The notes under the pieces are model-generated. The model was not told the DNA's origin and did no database searches. It saw nothing but the letters and a program-made list of their open reading frames with translations. A stretch of DNA of 64,000 bases from Sternotherus odoratus (taxonomy: Eukaryota > Chordata > Testudines > Kinosternidae), in assembly GCA_032164245.1 (NCBI GenBank), contig JAVMKO010000010.1, forward strand, positions 47,390,848 through 47,454,847, given 5' to 3'. A program made the translations under genes and the position numbers. Positions 23,380-36,719 of this stretch are shown one piece after another; positions within the stretch are counted from its first letter, which is position 1, and every line of letters begins with the position of its first letter.

Positions 23380-23770
23380 AGGAAGCAATGGGTAAAATAT
23401 TTTGGCTGAAACTTTTCTTCACTGAAAAATGCAGTTTTTGGTTGGAATAAAGTTTTGCAAATTTGTGTCAAATTCAGTGAATTTATTTCACTCTCCTCCC
23501 TACCAAATTCTAAACCAATCAAAATGTTTTGTTTTGACACTGACAGAATTAAATCTTTTGGGTTTGTTTTTTTATTCAAAATGACTTTTTGTTTCAAAAC
23601 TTACTTAAATGTTATGAAAAAACAAAAAAGAAACAAAATATTTGATTTGACCTTAAATGATCTCTCACCCCAACTTTTTGATTTGCCTCAAAATTGGAAA
23701 AATCCTTGTTTTAAGTCAAAACATTTCCTCCCCCCCCCCCAGTTATTTTTCATTTCAGATCAGCTAGGAA
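23380..23770. repeat. AT-rich interspersed repeat
   Basis: Simple-looking A/T-rich sequence built of gaaaa/ttttggt units, closing with tttcatttcagatcagctag. Copies of similar texture lie at about 30480-31225 (ending tttttgaccagctc) and 54964-55255 (starting agagctggttggaaaa). Shared ends of the agctggtc type suggest one MITE-like family, which I cannot name. A C11 run lies at 23730. Confidence 0.35.
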
Positions 23771-25224
23771 CCAAAAGATAAGTCATGCACACAGCTCTAC
23801 TTTAAGTAGCTTTTACTGGCTTCAAGAATTTGGAATTTGTTGTACTATGATCATGTTTAAAGGCCCTGAGATGGGTGCCCCCACTGTGCTTGGCACTGTA
23901 CACATGCAGCAAGAGACAGTCTCTGCCCAAAGAGCTTGCAATCTAAACAAATATGATGGAAGAAAAGGGTGTTTGTTTTTAGAAGCTGACAGAGAATAGT
24001 TGACTTTGAAGGATAGAAGGATATAGGGAGTGGGGGAATGAGATTTTCTTTGCTTTTTAATGGTAATGCGATTTCAACACCTCTTGACCCACCTGGTTGC
24101 TTTTTGTGGTACTTGTGGGGGTCTTGAACCACTGCCCTAGATCTCACGGCCTCCCAACTCACCTTGGAGTGGGTGATGATCATGTGACTAACTGACTTCA
24201 TATACTTTTTTGTGAATGTTTTGAATGGAATTCTTGGAGCCTAACGAGATTGAAATGATGTTGTGGCCAAATCCTTTTAGAAGAATTCCTCACATCCCTA
24301 ATTCCGACTAGAAGTTTAATAAATCACTATGAAAATATCATTTTCAAACAAGTGGGTATTTACTGTTCTTTCCCCCATTTTATTAACATAATCAACTTTA
24401 TTAGCAGCAATCCATTTACAATATTGTTTGTTTGATTGGGACCATTATTTTCTGGGTTACTGCTGCATTCTTTTATTACAATGATCACAGCTATTACTGT
24501 TATGCTTATTATTCTTGAAAATGCTTGTGCTTGCAGCATGATGACTTTTTGTAGTCTGTTTCCCCAGTATAAGGAGTTTGGGACTCTGTACTACTTTTGC
24601 ACTTTCCTTTACACTCTGCTTTTAGTACAAAATCCATTGGATTGAACCTTAAACATCAGTTTGGGCTTTCTTAGTGTTCCCCGTTAGTGTCAAATTAGTA
24701 TCAGCTCTCTTGCTGTGTGAGGGTGAATTTCTTTGTTTAAAAAAAAAATACTACATTTCCCATGAGAAACAGAATACCAGAACAGAAATATCTGAGGTAA
24801 CGTCATTCAAGCAAGGCCATATAAGGGCATCTAAAGAGTCATTCTCCTTCAATATTATGGTTTAATGCTTTAGCTCCTTATTCTACCATTCTATTGATAT
24901 TTTTTTTTTATTCCAGCCTTTTCAACATACCTCCAGTGAAATAAATCTTTTCTCAAATTTCCCTTCAAGGTCCTTTAACAGTGGATCAATTTTATTAATT
25001 TTTTAAATCTTGTTTATTACTCTAAAACCTAATATTGATGAGTTGACATTTGTCAACATTTAATTTAATTATCAACAGTCCAGACATGCACAGATGGTTT
25101 AATATTTTAAAATGAAAGTGGCTTGTAATAGTTGTATTCATCTAGGCACTGAGGCTAAAATAGGGATGAGGGACTTTGACCTGGGAACCTCAGATTGTTC
25201 TGTGGACACTAATGAAATAAGATT

Positions 25225-25505
25225 CCAAAGATCCCTGTGACTCTTAACCACATGCAATTTACAAATTGGGAAACTGAGGCACAGGATGTGTAAATGACCT
25301 GTGTGTGTGTGTGGTTCTCTTGTGCCTTATTGCATTCAGCTTGTGTACAATCTCTGGGCAGGGACCATCTCTCATCATATTATACCCTCCCTGCCCTCCT
25401 CCATTCCTCCCAATAAAAAATGTGCCCAAGGTCAGCCAGTGTGTCATTGGAGAGGAGAGAATGGAGCACAGAAATACTGACTGCCAATCCCCGATTCTAG
25501 TCACT
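25225..25505 (+). repeat. MIR-like SINE tail, interrupted
   Basis: acaaattgggaaactgaggcacagg (25262) and, after about 130 bp of other sequence with a short GT run, aaggtcagccagtgtgtcat (25428) and ctgccaatccccgattctag (25482). Together these follow the order of an old MIR-type tail. The interruption is not identified. Confidence 0.5.
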
Positions 25506-27663
25506 AGGAAATTTTGTTCATTGCTGACATTGATTAGACCAGACTTCAGCAGGGAGCTAGGTGACTCAGGGACTCAGTAATGGCATATTAAATCTTTTGC
25601 CTCAAGGTTAAAAGCCTAAAGTCAGCCAAGACTGGTAGTGGTGAAAGGTTGTTTGTGCTTCACCTCTGCTTTTGCACCCTCCAACAGGGATCTCACCGAT
25701 GAGAGGGGGGTTGGGGGGGGCTCTGTCACCTTGGAAGAACAAACTTGTATGTATGCTGCAGACTTGTATTTATTTACATTTACACGCACTGAATCCTGAG
25801 AACTGTGGTCCGCACATTCTAGCTGCTCTTGATAATTCCCTGCCATTGGAGGGGTCTGGAGTGCTGGTGGCCCCTTGGTCTTAATTGTTGTGTCCCTGAT
25901 TAGTCTTTTTATCTCTGAAATGCTGGAAAGAGCAGGCTCCAAAGTGAAGTCCTTACAGTGACCACATCTATCTGCTGGTCATGGAAAGTTTCAGTTTTGT
26001 GACTGACAGAGTGACCCAGTGTGATTCTTACTTCATGATTGGAAGAAGAGAAGGGCAATCGCTTGGCTAAATGGGTGCCAGGTCAGTGGCGTTCCTGCCA
26101 ATCACTCATACTGAACATCAATGCAACCTACTCACCTTAATTCTCAACCATTTCTATCAAACATCCTTCTTAGGCCTTGATTCACCAAAGCACTTAAGCA
26201 TATGCTTAACTGTAAGCACTCAGGTAGTCTCTCTGCAATGAGGAGAGAGACGAGTGAACAGTGGTACAGTTGAAAAGGACTTTGAAGGTGAGGACCAGAA
26301 GTTTGGACTTGAATGAACAACCCCGAACTAACAGAAATCTGTTCAGCTACATTAAATCCTGGTGTATTTATTGAAAAAATAAATCCCTTTTCTGAATAAA
26401 TTTCTTGGTTCAGGAGTCCCCAAACCTCTCATTTTTGGTTAGGCTATGCTGAGGGATCTTGTGGCATTTGTCAATTGGTGCCCCAGTGTAGTTGCACTTA
26501 CTGGGGACTCTTTCACAAAATGGGTTGGGTGATTCAACCATTGCTCTGCTATCCTCCACTGAAAGCATACCCGTTATCCTGCATTGTGATAGAATGTTGA
26601 ATTACTTTGGTAACAAGAAAACATTTCAGCTTTACTAAAAGTTAATTCATCAATCTGTACAACACTTGCCATAATGGACCAAGGAGTACAATGGATTTCT
26701 TGATGGTGAATTCTGTCCAGACCATGTCCCAGGCAGCCCATGCAAGTAAAATTTTGATGAATAGAGCTCTCATGCTGAGTTAGTTCACCTGCAGCAATGA
26801 GGTTGCTGTAATTGTAAACACGAGTTCTTTGGTTTGTGGAAGAATGCTTGCAGTCTGTTATAGGGTAATTGTGGAGTTATTAAGAACTGGATGCAGCAAT
26901 TTAACATTTACCTGCCAGACGAGTAATGAGTCATCAATTCAGATGACTGTCATGTTCTTCATTAAATGAGCTTGCTGTACAATCACTTACAAACTCAAAG
27001 GAAAGGGAGGGGACAAAAAAAGATCAGATTATGAGTGATGGGTGTGGAGAAGAACAAATATGCAAGTGTAGTTGGCAATCGGACAAATGCAAGGATTAAG
27101 ACACAAATTGCAAACACCAGAGGAAATACAGCAGAAAATCCTATAAAATACAACCACAGTTCAAGAAAAAGATCTTTAGGGCCATATTATTAAAACTTAA
27201 CACAAAACAAGTGTGGAGCATGTAGAGCACTATGCTGTACAAACGCACTGTTGCACACACAAGTACCTGTTAGCTGGTAATTGCATACAACACTAGATAA
27301 GCAGGCAGTTATCCTGTTTGCATATGCAAATACAGCTTTCTGCACGGGCAAAGACTATTTGCATATTGTAATGTTCCTTTGTCCTTTTGGATCCTATGAG
27401 GGTATGGAGCCTGATTCAAACCCCACTGAAGTTACTGGAAGAACTCCCATTGACTTCAGTGGGCTTACAGATTTCTTTGGATGTGCAACCAGTACTTAGC
27501 TGTGATGTATGCAATACGTCACTGATATAGCCACTGCTTAGCAAACATAGCTTCAGTGTTGCTTGATGTAGTACTGTACATGTTCCATTCAAGTAAAGGG
27601 ATTGTTACTAACATGAAAACCTAAGTACAGATATCATTATAGTGTCAAGACTTTCTATGGTAC

Positions 27664-27809
27664 CTGGTTCTGAGCTGTGATCCATAATGGCAGTACCCCA
27701 TTGTCCCACCACTCTGTTTTGTTTTGGGTTGCCTTATGAGAAAACTTCCTCAGGGTCTCCGGGTTAAACATCAGATTGTGAATCACTCCATGATCTTCAA
27801 TCCAGCGAC
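27664..27809 (-). CDS. ENPP7: ENPP7 exon 2
   Basis: The exon covers the end of codon 86 to residue 134. The acceptor is ...ATTCCAG|GTCGC and the donor is ...AACCAG|GTACC. The two bases at the start complete the glycine begun in exon 1, and the exon ends in phase 0, so the join keeps the frame. It carries HGVIHN, in which Asn97 corresponds to the active-site asparagine that stabilises the oxyanion in NPP enzymes. It also has WWDNGVLPLWITAQ, a segment typical of ENPP7. Asn115-Lys-Thr is a possible N-glycosylation site. The 146-bp length and the position in the protein match the conserved gene structure. No stop or frameshift is present. Confidence 0.93.
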
Positions 27810-28291
27810 CTGGAATGCAAAAGAGGATGAGACAAGAGATAAACATGGGGAATGTCTCTGAAAGGAAATAAATAAGGATGTCACATAGGTGTCATGCTGC
27901 AGATCCTGGAAACACAATGCAGCCGTTGAATGAGCTCTTTCCAGATAAATGGATTCAACTGTTCCAGCTAATTGGGAAGAAGTATAAGGAAAAGACAGGG
28001 CAGGAGTAGACATTCCTGGAACAGCTTACCACTATTGGTGTCACAAAAACCACCAGAGATGAAGCTAGCAATGAATGGCTTGAATTTCCAAAGGGTCAAA
28101 TCTTGATCATATTGAATTTCATGGAAGAACTCCCCATTGATGTAAATAAAGAAGGATGTGGCCTAAAGAGTTATAGCTAGTTAAGGCAAGACTATCACAC
28201 TGTATTTTAATAATTCTATTGTTTGACTAATTTTATTTTTATCACAGTTTTATTAAAAGGCCATCTGCAGTCCTTTTCATTCTCACTGAAG

Positions 28292-28412
28292 CAGGGTGAC
28301 CAGATGTCCCGATTTTATGGGGACAGTCCTGATTTTTGGGTCTTTTTCTTATATAGGCTCCTATTACCCCACCTCCCCTCCTGATTTTTCACACTTGCTG
28401 TCTGGTCACCTA
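28292..28412. mobile_element. hAT MITE, 121 bp, perfect 8-bp TSD
   Basis: It begins cagggtgaccagatgtccc and ends tgtctggtcaccta; these are inverted repeats. The 8-mer cactgaag is present on both sides (28284-28291 and 28413-28420). Non-coding. It lies in ENPP7 intron 1. Confidence 0.85.
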
Positions 28413-28847
28413 CACTGAAGGGGTTGGTGAATGGAGGTTCAGAGGGGGATCTGGATCTTTGGTGATTTGGTGTATCCGTTTTATCCTGCCTAGTTCTGAT
28501 GGGCTGGGTAAGGAAGAAAGAGTGAGTAATATCTGGTCCTTTTTCACATATTAATTCTTCATAAAATAAACTATGTTATGAATAACTGTCTTACATTATT
28601 TGATCAGTTCACTAGGTGATAAAATTCTGTTTCTCAAGTAATAGTGCTGGATTCGTCATGCTTTTTCATTATTTTGCCAGCCCTACTATGAAGTTCTATG
28701 TGTCCTTGAGAAATAATGATGATGCATATTAACAAACAGAAATCTTCATCAGAGGTTCTGATGCTGCGTCGGGTATGAAATCAAACCTTTGGTGACTCAG
28801 TCCAGGTTGAATTGCTTTCTTCCTTTTATAAACTCCCTTTGGGATAC

Positions 28848-29603
28848 TGTCATAAGTGTAAAGCGATGGAGAGAGTTAATGTTATCTGAGAACAAGTGAC
28901 GTAAGATCTCCCTGCCATGAGGGAGGGAGGGGTTTGAGAGTCAGTTTTGTTTTGCTGGCCATGTAGCTGGAAACGGGGCTTGGAGAATCTTTGGCTATTA
29001 AGATGACTCTACTCTTCTCTTATATTTCTACTTAGCTGATTGTAAGTAATCTTTTAATATTAAGCCTATGCCTATTTGGGGTGTCTCGGTCCTTTCTAGG
29101 GGGGAGTTAGGGAACCCCAGATTGTGAAGTGTAATGTATCTCTGTTTTATTCTCTTTCTGTATTAAATCTTTTAGTTATAAAACGTTTGGTTTAATTCCC
29201 TTAAGGTCTCTCTCTCTTCACTGGGAAGAGAGGAGGTGGGGGGGAGGGGGGAGGTAAAGGAATCAGCTCAGGTTCTCAGCTGAGGAACGGAGCCTGTCTC
29301 TGTCTTCAGCCAGGAAGGGTGAAGGGGGAGGGGAAGCAGCCTCCAGGTGTCTGACTCTGGCTCTCAGGGAGGGGGACAGAGTTAGGGTTTTGGGGAAGTC
29401 CGGGGGCCCCTCCAAGGTTTTGGAAGTACACCCGGATGGTGGCAGCCGTGGTACCCCAAGAACCCCACTGGTAAAAGGGGGGCAGTCTTGGATGTAGGGA
29501 CTTAATTTGGCTGGGAAGCAGCTAAATTAAGTGGTTTGGCTAAAAAAAAGAGTCCCAGTCTTTGTACTCAAGAGCACAGAGGCTGGGGTACCCCACTCTT
29601 ACA
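28848..29603 (+). mobile_element. Solo LTR, 756 bp, perfect 5-bp TSD gatac
   Basis: It begins TGTCATAAGTGT and ends CCACTCTTACA, with gatac at 28843-28847 and 29604-29608. A poly(A)-signal-like ATTAAA lies near 29162, with a G-rich downstream region and the string ccccaagaaccccactgg. The TGTCATAA.. start and the layout match a common reptile solo-LTR type, probably gypsy/Ty3 or ERV; the class is not settled by sequence alone. No coding region. It lies in ENPP7 intron 1, antisense to the gene. Confidence 0.85.
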
Positions 29604-30704
29604 GATACAAATCCCCTTTCCTTGGAGTTTGAATTGTGCTGGATAAGAGGAAGTGCTGAGCTCTCTGAATACGAGCTTTGAGTCTGGAGAGCACTCTTGG
29701 TTTCTTGGAGAGAGAGAGATTGTGATTTGGACTACATATCCACATAGGGGAGTAAGAAGTGAACCCCCCAGTTATGCTTTTCAGGGACTGCCCAGACACT
29801 GAGTCCAGGTGTGAGGAGATGGGTGGACTGGGAGGTCTTACAGGTCACTTACTCCCTTTGTAGAACAGGCGTGTGGGTCGAGGAATGGATATAGTCTCAG
29901 ACCCATCCCTTGCTTGCTGGGCAGCGTTGCTGAGTCAGCGTGGTGAGGGGGGGAGTGTTAGTAATTCACTGCTGGTACAGGACAGCAGAACCTTGTTTCA
30001 TACCTTCCCCGCCCCCACCCCCGCTGAAGAGCAAGAGAGACCTGTAGCCCCCTGAGTCCCAACTCACTGGTATGCTCCTGGGCTGATGGAGCTACATGGC
30101 TCCCTTTACTGTGAGCTATGTCCTTGTGACAAACTCTAGCCTTTAATACATTTTATAGGATTTATCATGTTGATAAACAGAGTAAGAGAGCTGATCATCA
30201 TATGACTTCCATTTAATCCTGGTTACAGATGAATACACATTAGTGGCTAGATTCATGAGCCTGTGTCACGTGACAAGCTCTGCTGGCAATACTGACTGTG
30301 AGGAAAGCACAAGCAAATACATAATTCACTCTGTTCCAAACAGCCATTCTTCATGCTTCGCCTTGCCACTCTGAGAATATGGAGAAGTGCAGTTAATCTG
30401 GCATTGCACAGGACTAGATGATTTTATGCAATTCACCAGGATTTCTAATTACATATGATTAAGGTAGGCATGAAACAGTTTTCCTGGACTGTGACGTTTT
30501 TAAGATTTGAAAATTTTCCCATCCCCAAATGCGATAAAACATCAATCTTGAACATTTTTGTGAACTGCGAATCTGTTGGGATTTTTTCTCCCTTCAGGTC
30601 AAGTCAATTGAAAGAATGTGTTTCAATCATATTTGATATGTGTATTTTGATTTTAGCACTTTTAAATCTTTCTTTTTAGGGTAAATTAACGAGCTTAGAA
30701 AAGT

Positions 30705-30730
30705 ATCAGAGAGGTAGCCGTGTTAGTCTG
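30705..30730 (-). mobile_element. 26-bp PLE micro-insertion with 14-bp TSD
   Basis: gagcttagaaaagt stands at 30691-30704 and 30731-30744. The 26 bp between (atcagagaggtagccgtgtt agtctg) are the extreme end of the element at 12644, on the other strand. This is the shortest copy in the window. Confidence 0.85.
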
Positions 30731-31002
30731 GAGCTTAGAAAAGTCATTTTGAATTGAAAAATTAAACTTCTAAAAGAAGTCAGAATGGGATGTTTCAAAA
30801 CTTTATTCATAAATGTTTCAAACAGGAATGTTGATCAAATCTGACTCTTCCTTTTGAACAGCTGCAATGAATTGACATCTTCCAACATACAAGTTTTGTC
30901 AGCAAAATGTTTTCTTTTGGGTCACTTTCCATTAATAGAAAATGTTCTTTTTGGCCAAACTTTTCTGGTTTCTTGACTAAACAAACTACACCTCAAACAT
31001 AC

Positions 31003-31032
31003 CTCAAACAAACAAACAAACAAACAAAATAA
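31003..31032. repeat. (AAAC)n microsatellite
   Basis: About six aaac units in a row, inside the AT-rich repeat of 30480-31225. Confidence 0.8.
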
Positions 31033-32189
31033 AACAACAAAAAAAAACCAACCCAGAAGTTATTCAGTCTTCAGCAAAAAAATAATAATCTTAAACCAAT
31101 TTTTTTACTGAAAACTGATAGTTTATCAAAAAATATTTAGAAAACTAAATATTTTTAATTAAACAATTATTTTTGGAAACTTCTTATGAAAAATAATGGG
31201 CATTTTTTGACCAGCTCAATGCATCTGTTTCAGTGTTCTACTGGCAAAGGCCCCTGCTTCTGGAAGTGGTTATATGCCTGTGACCAATTCTTATCTCTAG
31301 TGTTGAAGAGTTCCACTATCTAGGCCAGTTCCTGTGAAAGCCCCTTGCAATCCTCCTTTAGTCAATAGTTTCACAGTACTAATAGCTGTCGTGGGAGGTC
31401 ATGGTTGTGGAGATCTTTCCAGTTCACTAGGGCCAGTCTCCTGGATGGTCTTTGACTAACAGGACAAAGACGGGAAGTGGACGCTATTCCATGAGGAGCC
31501 AGTGCACAGAGGAGTGCACCAACATCCTGTGGAGACCTTTATAGCAAACCAGATGGGCTGCTAATGTGTTTTCTGCTAATTAGAGCTTTTCTCAGAGGCT
31601 TGTTTTCATTCCTATGGGTAACGAAATGCAAGCCTGGAAGAAGATGAATCACTGTGGCCAGGTCTGTGCCTGAGAGGATGGAAGAAGACATTTTTTGCAG
31701 TCATGGTTATTTGGGCATCCACTACCGCTGAGGAGTTCAAAAGGACCCCATTGCTGGGGATCAGTGTTAAACTGGAGAGCAGATGCCTTTAATAGTGGGA
31801 GATGTTATGGAGGATGCACATTTTATTCCTCTCAACTTTTTGTTGCAACAATTTAACACTGTCTTAGTGAATAAGGGCACATGTACATTCATAAGTAGCT
31901 TTGTGTCCAAACTTTAACAATATGGCTTTTCTGTAGCCATGTTGAAAGTCCTGAACCAAAGCTGCCTTCTGCAGCCAGACTGAAGAAGCAGCAGCCATTA
32001 GCCATAGGCCTGAAGTCACATACTCACATTCCATCTAAAATGCATTAAAAAGTGCCACACCAGGTGAGGAGGGAACTTTGCCCTACTAGCTCCCCACTGT
32101 CATCAGATAAAGAAACAGATCTCAAGATGGGTGAAGAAAACTTAAGTAACACCATTTTGTCTGGCAAGAAACTGCTTATCAATAGAGAA

Positions 32190-32925
32190 TGTTGTGGAAT
32201 CCTCATGGTATGATCATTGTCATTACACTTTCCTATTGTTTGACACTGTGATCTCTGTCTGGTTTATAATTGTTTCTGTCTGCTGTATAATTAATTTTGC
32301 TAGGTGTAAATCAATTAAGGTGGTGGGGTATGATTGGTTAGGTAATTTTGTTATTGGTTAGTAAAATTATACTAAGATAATTGATTAAGGTATAACTAAG
32401 CAGGATTCAAGTTTCATTATATAATGGGGGAGATCAGGCGATGAAGAAGATCAGAAGTAACAGAAGCAGAAGGAAGGAAGAAAAAGGTTGGAAGAAGACC
32501 AAAGGATATAAGGAACCCCAAGGAGAAGAAATCACTTCTAAGCCCCAGCCTAAGATAAGAGCTTACAAGACTCCCCTGCACAACCCTGACGTGCAGCAGC
32601 TAAGATGCAGAGACTGACCTTGTCTGGCCAATGGGGGAAGCCTGCCTGCCTGTACCAGAATTGGTGAGCATGACAGTGTGTGCTTACCATGTGCATTCTG
32701 CTTGTTTGGGAATTGTCAATAAATAGAGGATAAGAATATTACTGTGTGAGGCTCTTTCAGTGGCTAAAGATCCTGCCAACCTGCAGTAAGATGTGCCCTG
32801 AGCCCTAGGAACTGGGTAAGGGTGGCTATAAATTAACAGGGTTGCACCTTGAGCCTTAGGAACTGGGTAAAGGTGTGTGTCCCTATAGTGTGGAAGGGAT
32901 AGAGAAATTTGTGCGGGTAACACAA
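32190..32925 (+). mobile_element. LTR-like block (probable ERV LTR), limits approximate
   Basis: An AT-rich U3-like region (ggtataactaagcagg) leads to a TATA-like tcattatataatggggg at about 32416. A purine-rich stretch, a CCCC-rich part and AATAAA at about 32720 follow, then a U5-like region with two direct copies of cctaggaactgggtaa/ccttaggaactgggtaaa. It would end near gggtaacaca. I found no target duplication, so both limits and the class are inferred. Confidence 0.4.
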
Positions 32926-33387
32926 ACTACTGAATTAATGGACTCTTAGGGATATATTCTGCCCTAAATCACACCACTTAACTTCAGTGGTTGTAAATCA
33001 GGGCAGAATTTGGCTCATAACCTTTCATTAACACTCTGTTCTTTGAACGCTCCTTTCATGGCGTGGCAAGTAAAGCAGATTGGTGAAGATGGCTTCTCTG
33101 TCATGCTGAGGAATATTTATAATATTTATCTAGGAGATTCATGAGCTCAGGTGCCCAAGTTTTGGCTGTCACCCTAATTGCCTATCAAACAGAAATGCTA
33201 ATAGTAAATGCTAATGAGTATTTACAGGTAGGTAGATTGTGACAAGGCTGTTTGCTTTAAACATATTTAAATATTCATGTTTCCAAATTAAATGTATTCC
33301 AGCCCCTTAGAAAAATGTGAGGCCTTTGCAAAAGATTCAAAGATTCTATAGCCAGTGATGCCCATTCAGATCTTCTTGTCTAGCAGT

Positions 33388-33650
33388 TCTCAAACTTCAT
33401 TACACCAACACCCCCTTTGGACAACAAAGATTACTACACGGCCCCAAGAAGAGGGACTGAAGCCTGAGCCCGCCTGAGCCTCCTGCCCCAGGGTGAGGGG
33501 GAAGCCAAGTCTGAGGGCTTCTATCCCCAATGGGGGAGGGGGACTGTAAACCTGAGCCCCATCACCCAGGCCTGAAGCCTTCAGGCTTCGGCTTCTGTCC
33601 CAGACAGTGTGGCTCTAGCTTCGGAGTGCGGCTCTAGCCAGGGAACTGTG
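33388..33650. mobile_element. hAT MITE fragment
   Basis: gcagttctcaaacttcatta, then ggccccaagaagagggactg and gaagccttcaggcttcggct follow the left half of the hAT family at 11614. The right terminus is not recognisable. Confidence 0.5.
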
Positions 33651-35689
33651 CAGCCTGGAAATACCTTGGTCAGGAGGGAGAGAGATGCATGACCCTGCCC
33701 AAGACAGGTGACTGCTGGGGAGCCAGAAACCTGACAGTGGGTGCCCTTGCTGGACCACAAGGGGTAAATACAGATGGAGTTCCCTTGAACTGTGACAATG
33801 GCATTTTTCTTCATTCCTTATTCTATAACCTGTTTTGTAATGTTGCTGTGTGCAGATAAACAGCTGCTGTGCTTCACCCCAGAGGTTGCTATATTTCAGT
33901 GAGGGGCAAAGCGATTCCTATGCCCCCTACATATTGCGTTTGTGTAATCAGTTAAATTCATAAAAGCTCTTTGGTTTATAAGGTGTTGTGTTAACAATGA
34001 CCTTACATGTATCCAGTAAGCCTAAATTGCTTTTATTCTTGCATGAACAACATCTGTCAACAGAACTGTGGAGCACTTGCATCCCAGCCTGACTGACTGG
34101 ATCAAGATAAAATAGGGAAAAGCATAAGCTTCTGCACTTAATGGGAAAGGTGGCTCAAGGAACAAGCTAGGTGAACCAGAAATCAGCGACAAGCCATTTA
34201 ACTATTCCAATTTTATCTTGGCATCCTGAGTTTAGGAAACAGGGAGTTTGCTATTTCACTGTCTCAGAACTGTCAGGCTGTAATATTTTTGGTGTTTTTT
34301 TTTATAGATTCGTTTGCTGTCCTGAAAATATACTGTGGGCATCTATATCTGTGGGTAATTATATTAGACACCTGCCAGATCCTATTTGCTTATGTAATGC
34401 TGCACTTCAACAGACATCATGAGACAGGTCTGTTCCTGCCTCGTTGTTCTGTTAAGAGGGGAAAAAAAGGAAGAGAATGGGGGGGAAAGGCAAAGCAATT
34501 CTCTAATTTTCCATCTTGTATGTGGAAATTAGTCATCCGAGAGCTAGGCCATTTTGATGGATGGAAGGCCTGATCAAGTTAGGTGCTGAGGACCTCCTGT
34601 GTGTTTCTGGGAGCGTGCCATTCCCATAGATCTCAGAGCCATCTTGCAGGATGCACTCAGCAGCTGGCAGGATGGGGCTCTGAGTTTCTGAAATACTCAT
34701 CACAAGGTGAAGATCTGACCTAGACTTTCCAAAAAATAGTAAGATATGAAAGATGGGGGAAACTTCCACCCCCCAAGGCTTCCATTGATATTGTCTTGTT
34801 TAGAAGACAGTCCTATTAAAAAGATAATAGGCAGTGCATTGTGCAGCAATTAACTCAGATGGTGGATTTATTTAGGGCCAGATTCAATTGGACTATTTCG
34901 GGATTAAAGGAATCAATGTGAGGAAGGGTGGTAGAATGTAGTTCTTATTGTGGCAATGTAAAGAGGACATAGTGTAAATGAGAATTAGTCCCTCCATCAT
35001 TAAACTGACACTGTTGTGTTGCAGTCAAGAGATGTGAGTCAGACCAGTAGACTGTATATTAAAATCTATGATAAAGAAGGATATTTTGAACATCTGAGCC
35101 AGCATTCAATTCCAACATGCAGTCAGTGACAAAGAAACAGTTTTACATCTTTTTTCCTTCATCCTTTCAACTTCCAGCAACACAATGAATGAGAAGACTC
35201 AAAATATACAGATGATGGGTGAATTCTTCAGAGGGAGTGCAGTCCAAGTGGCATGGCAAAAGGGTCTCTGATCAAAGTACTGTAAACATGTACTTGAGAA
35301 TCCAATCATTGAAAGTGCAGACAAATCATAAAATATTAACAGCTCAAGATAAAAGAGCACAACTGCCTCCAAAACAAATCACATGCTATAAAAAATCTAT
35401 ACAGCTGGGACCAAAATCTCTGACTCCAGACTCAATCACAAAGGAAATGGGGAAAGCACAAAAGGAAATGCTAGCCACAGCTGCTGTTGTGGATCCTGTG
35501 GCTTCCAGGCTGACACATCAAATTCAAGTCTGAGCTGCTGCTCCATCTCTGTTGCTTCTCCTTTTATTGGGTCCAGTGTGACTGGGGAATGGTCTACCAG
35601 CTTATCCCTCCCAAAGAACAACATTGTATGCCCACGGTCTCATGGGTTAACAGATAAGGTAGATGACAAGATGCTACTTAGCAATTCTT

Positions 35690-35957
35690 TAGGGTACATG
35701 TACACTTCAAACACTCCAGTGATGCAGCTGCAGTGTTTAATGTAGACACTACCTACATTGATGAGAGAGGTTTACCCATTGGCATAGGTAATCCACCTCC
35801 CTGAGAGGCAGTAGCTAGGCTGACAGAAGAATTCTTCCATATATCTACTGCTGTCTATACTGGGTCCATATAGCTACATCCTTTGTGGTGAGGATTCTTT
35901 ACTCCCCTGAGAATTGTAGCTATCCTGATGTAAGTGAAGCCCTAGTGTAGACTCTAG
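35690..35957. mobile_element. Palindromic MITE (PIF/Harbinger-like)
   Basis: It begins tagggtacatgtacacttc and ends ccctagtgtagactcta, inverted. Internal strings aatccacctccctgagaggc and gacagaagaattcttcc are typical of this reptile element. The copy at 20473-20690 has the same layout (acctccctaaggggct). Confidence 0.65.
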
Positions 35958-36719
35958 GATTTATTAGCTATTATGCAGTTGCATAGCCAGCAGAGACTGC
36001 ATGTGTGTCCTGATGTAAATACTGCTGCTTGGCCTGTCCTACTCTACAAAACTTAACTTGTTCTGCCTAAAGATATTTTCAGGGACCCTGAATGTAATTG
36101 CTCATTTGGCTCTTAAATTTTCAGAGACTGGGCTCTATGGATCCCTTCCATCTTCAGAACAGAGATTTTTTTTAAATCACTTGCTCGTCTAGGACTTTAT
36201 TGCTTCTCTATTAGTTTCACTTGAAGATGGGATATATTATGAAGAGGGAATGACCAGTATTCCTTTGTTCTTCCTTGTGTCAGTGATGGCACATTTTTCA
36301 TTACACTCTTCACTTGGCATTTTTTGGATAAGGCCTTTAGATAGCAAAAATGATGGGTGCTTTGTAGTTACCCTAGGGCCTAGATTAATAGACAGTAGGT
36401 AGAGCAAGAATCATCTGTCAGTCAAGCAGAAATGGGCCACAGCTGCCACAACTGGATTAAGATGTGAATCAAAGTTTCTGGAAAGCCTGGAAGTTTTCAA
36501 ATTTGGGTTTCTGGTTTGTGCCCTATTACCGTCACAGCCATGCAGTCTTCATGGACCCAAATCTCTGATTAACTTCACTAGGAGATGTGGAGGCCCATCA
36601 ATGACATTGGAACAAAACCTAAAAACAAAATTCAAGGGTGGAGGTAAGGGTGCAAATTCCCAAGGATGATACCTCCGTAGACCCTTCAGTTGCCTCCTGC
36701 AAGGTTCCTGCACCTTTCT

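Larger units (their letters stand above)
16297..27663 (-). other. ENPP7 intron 2 (11.4 kb)
   Basis: GT-AG intron between exons 2 and 3. Recognised contents are the hairpin at 17447, the inverted-repeat complex 20280-20765, a CR1-like piece near 21044, a TATA-bearing repeat near 21768, a MIR near 22795, an AT-rich repeat near 23380 and MIR pieces near 25225-25505. The stretches 16300-17440, 17490-20270, 24000-25200 and 25520-27400 show no gene and no repeat I can name with confidence. Confidence 0.85.

Noticed and set aside
28028..28162. Possible extra ENPP7 exon on the minus strand between exons 1 and 2 (open for 45 codons, AG before and GTAAGC after)
   Set aside because: Exon 1 and exon 2 join perfectly without it, it matches no NPP segment, and part of it resembles a common dispersed repeat (caatgggg.gttcttcca type). 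Treated as a chance frame.
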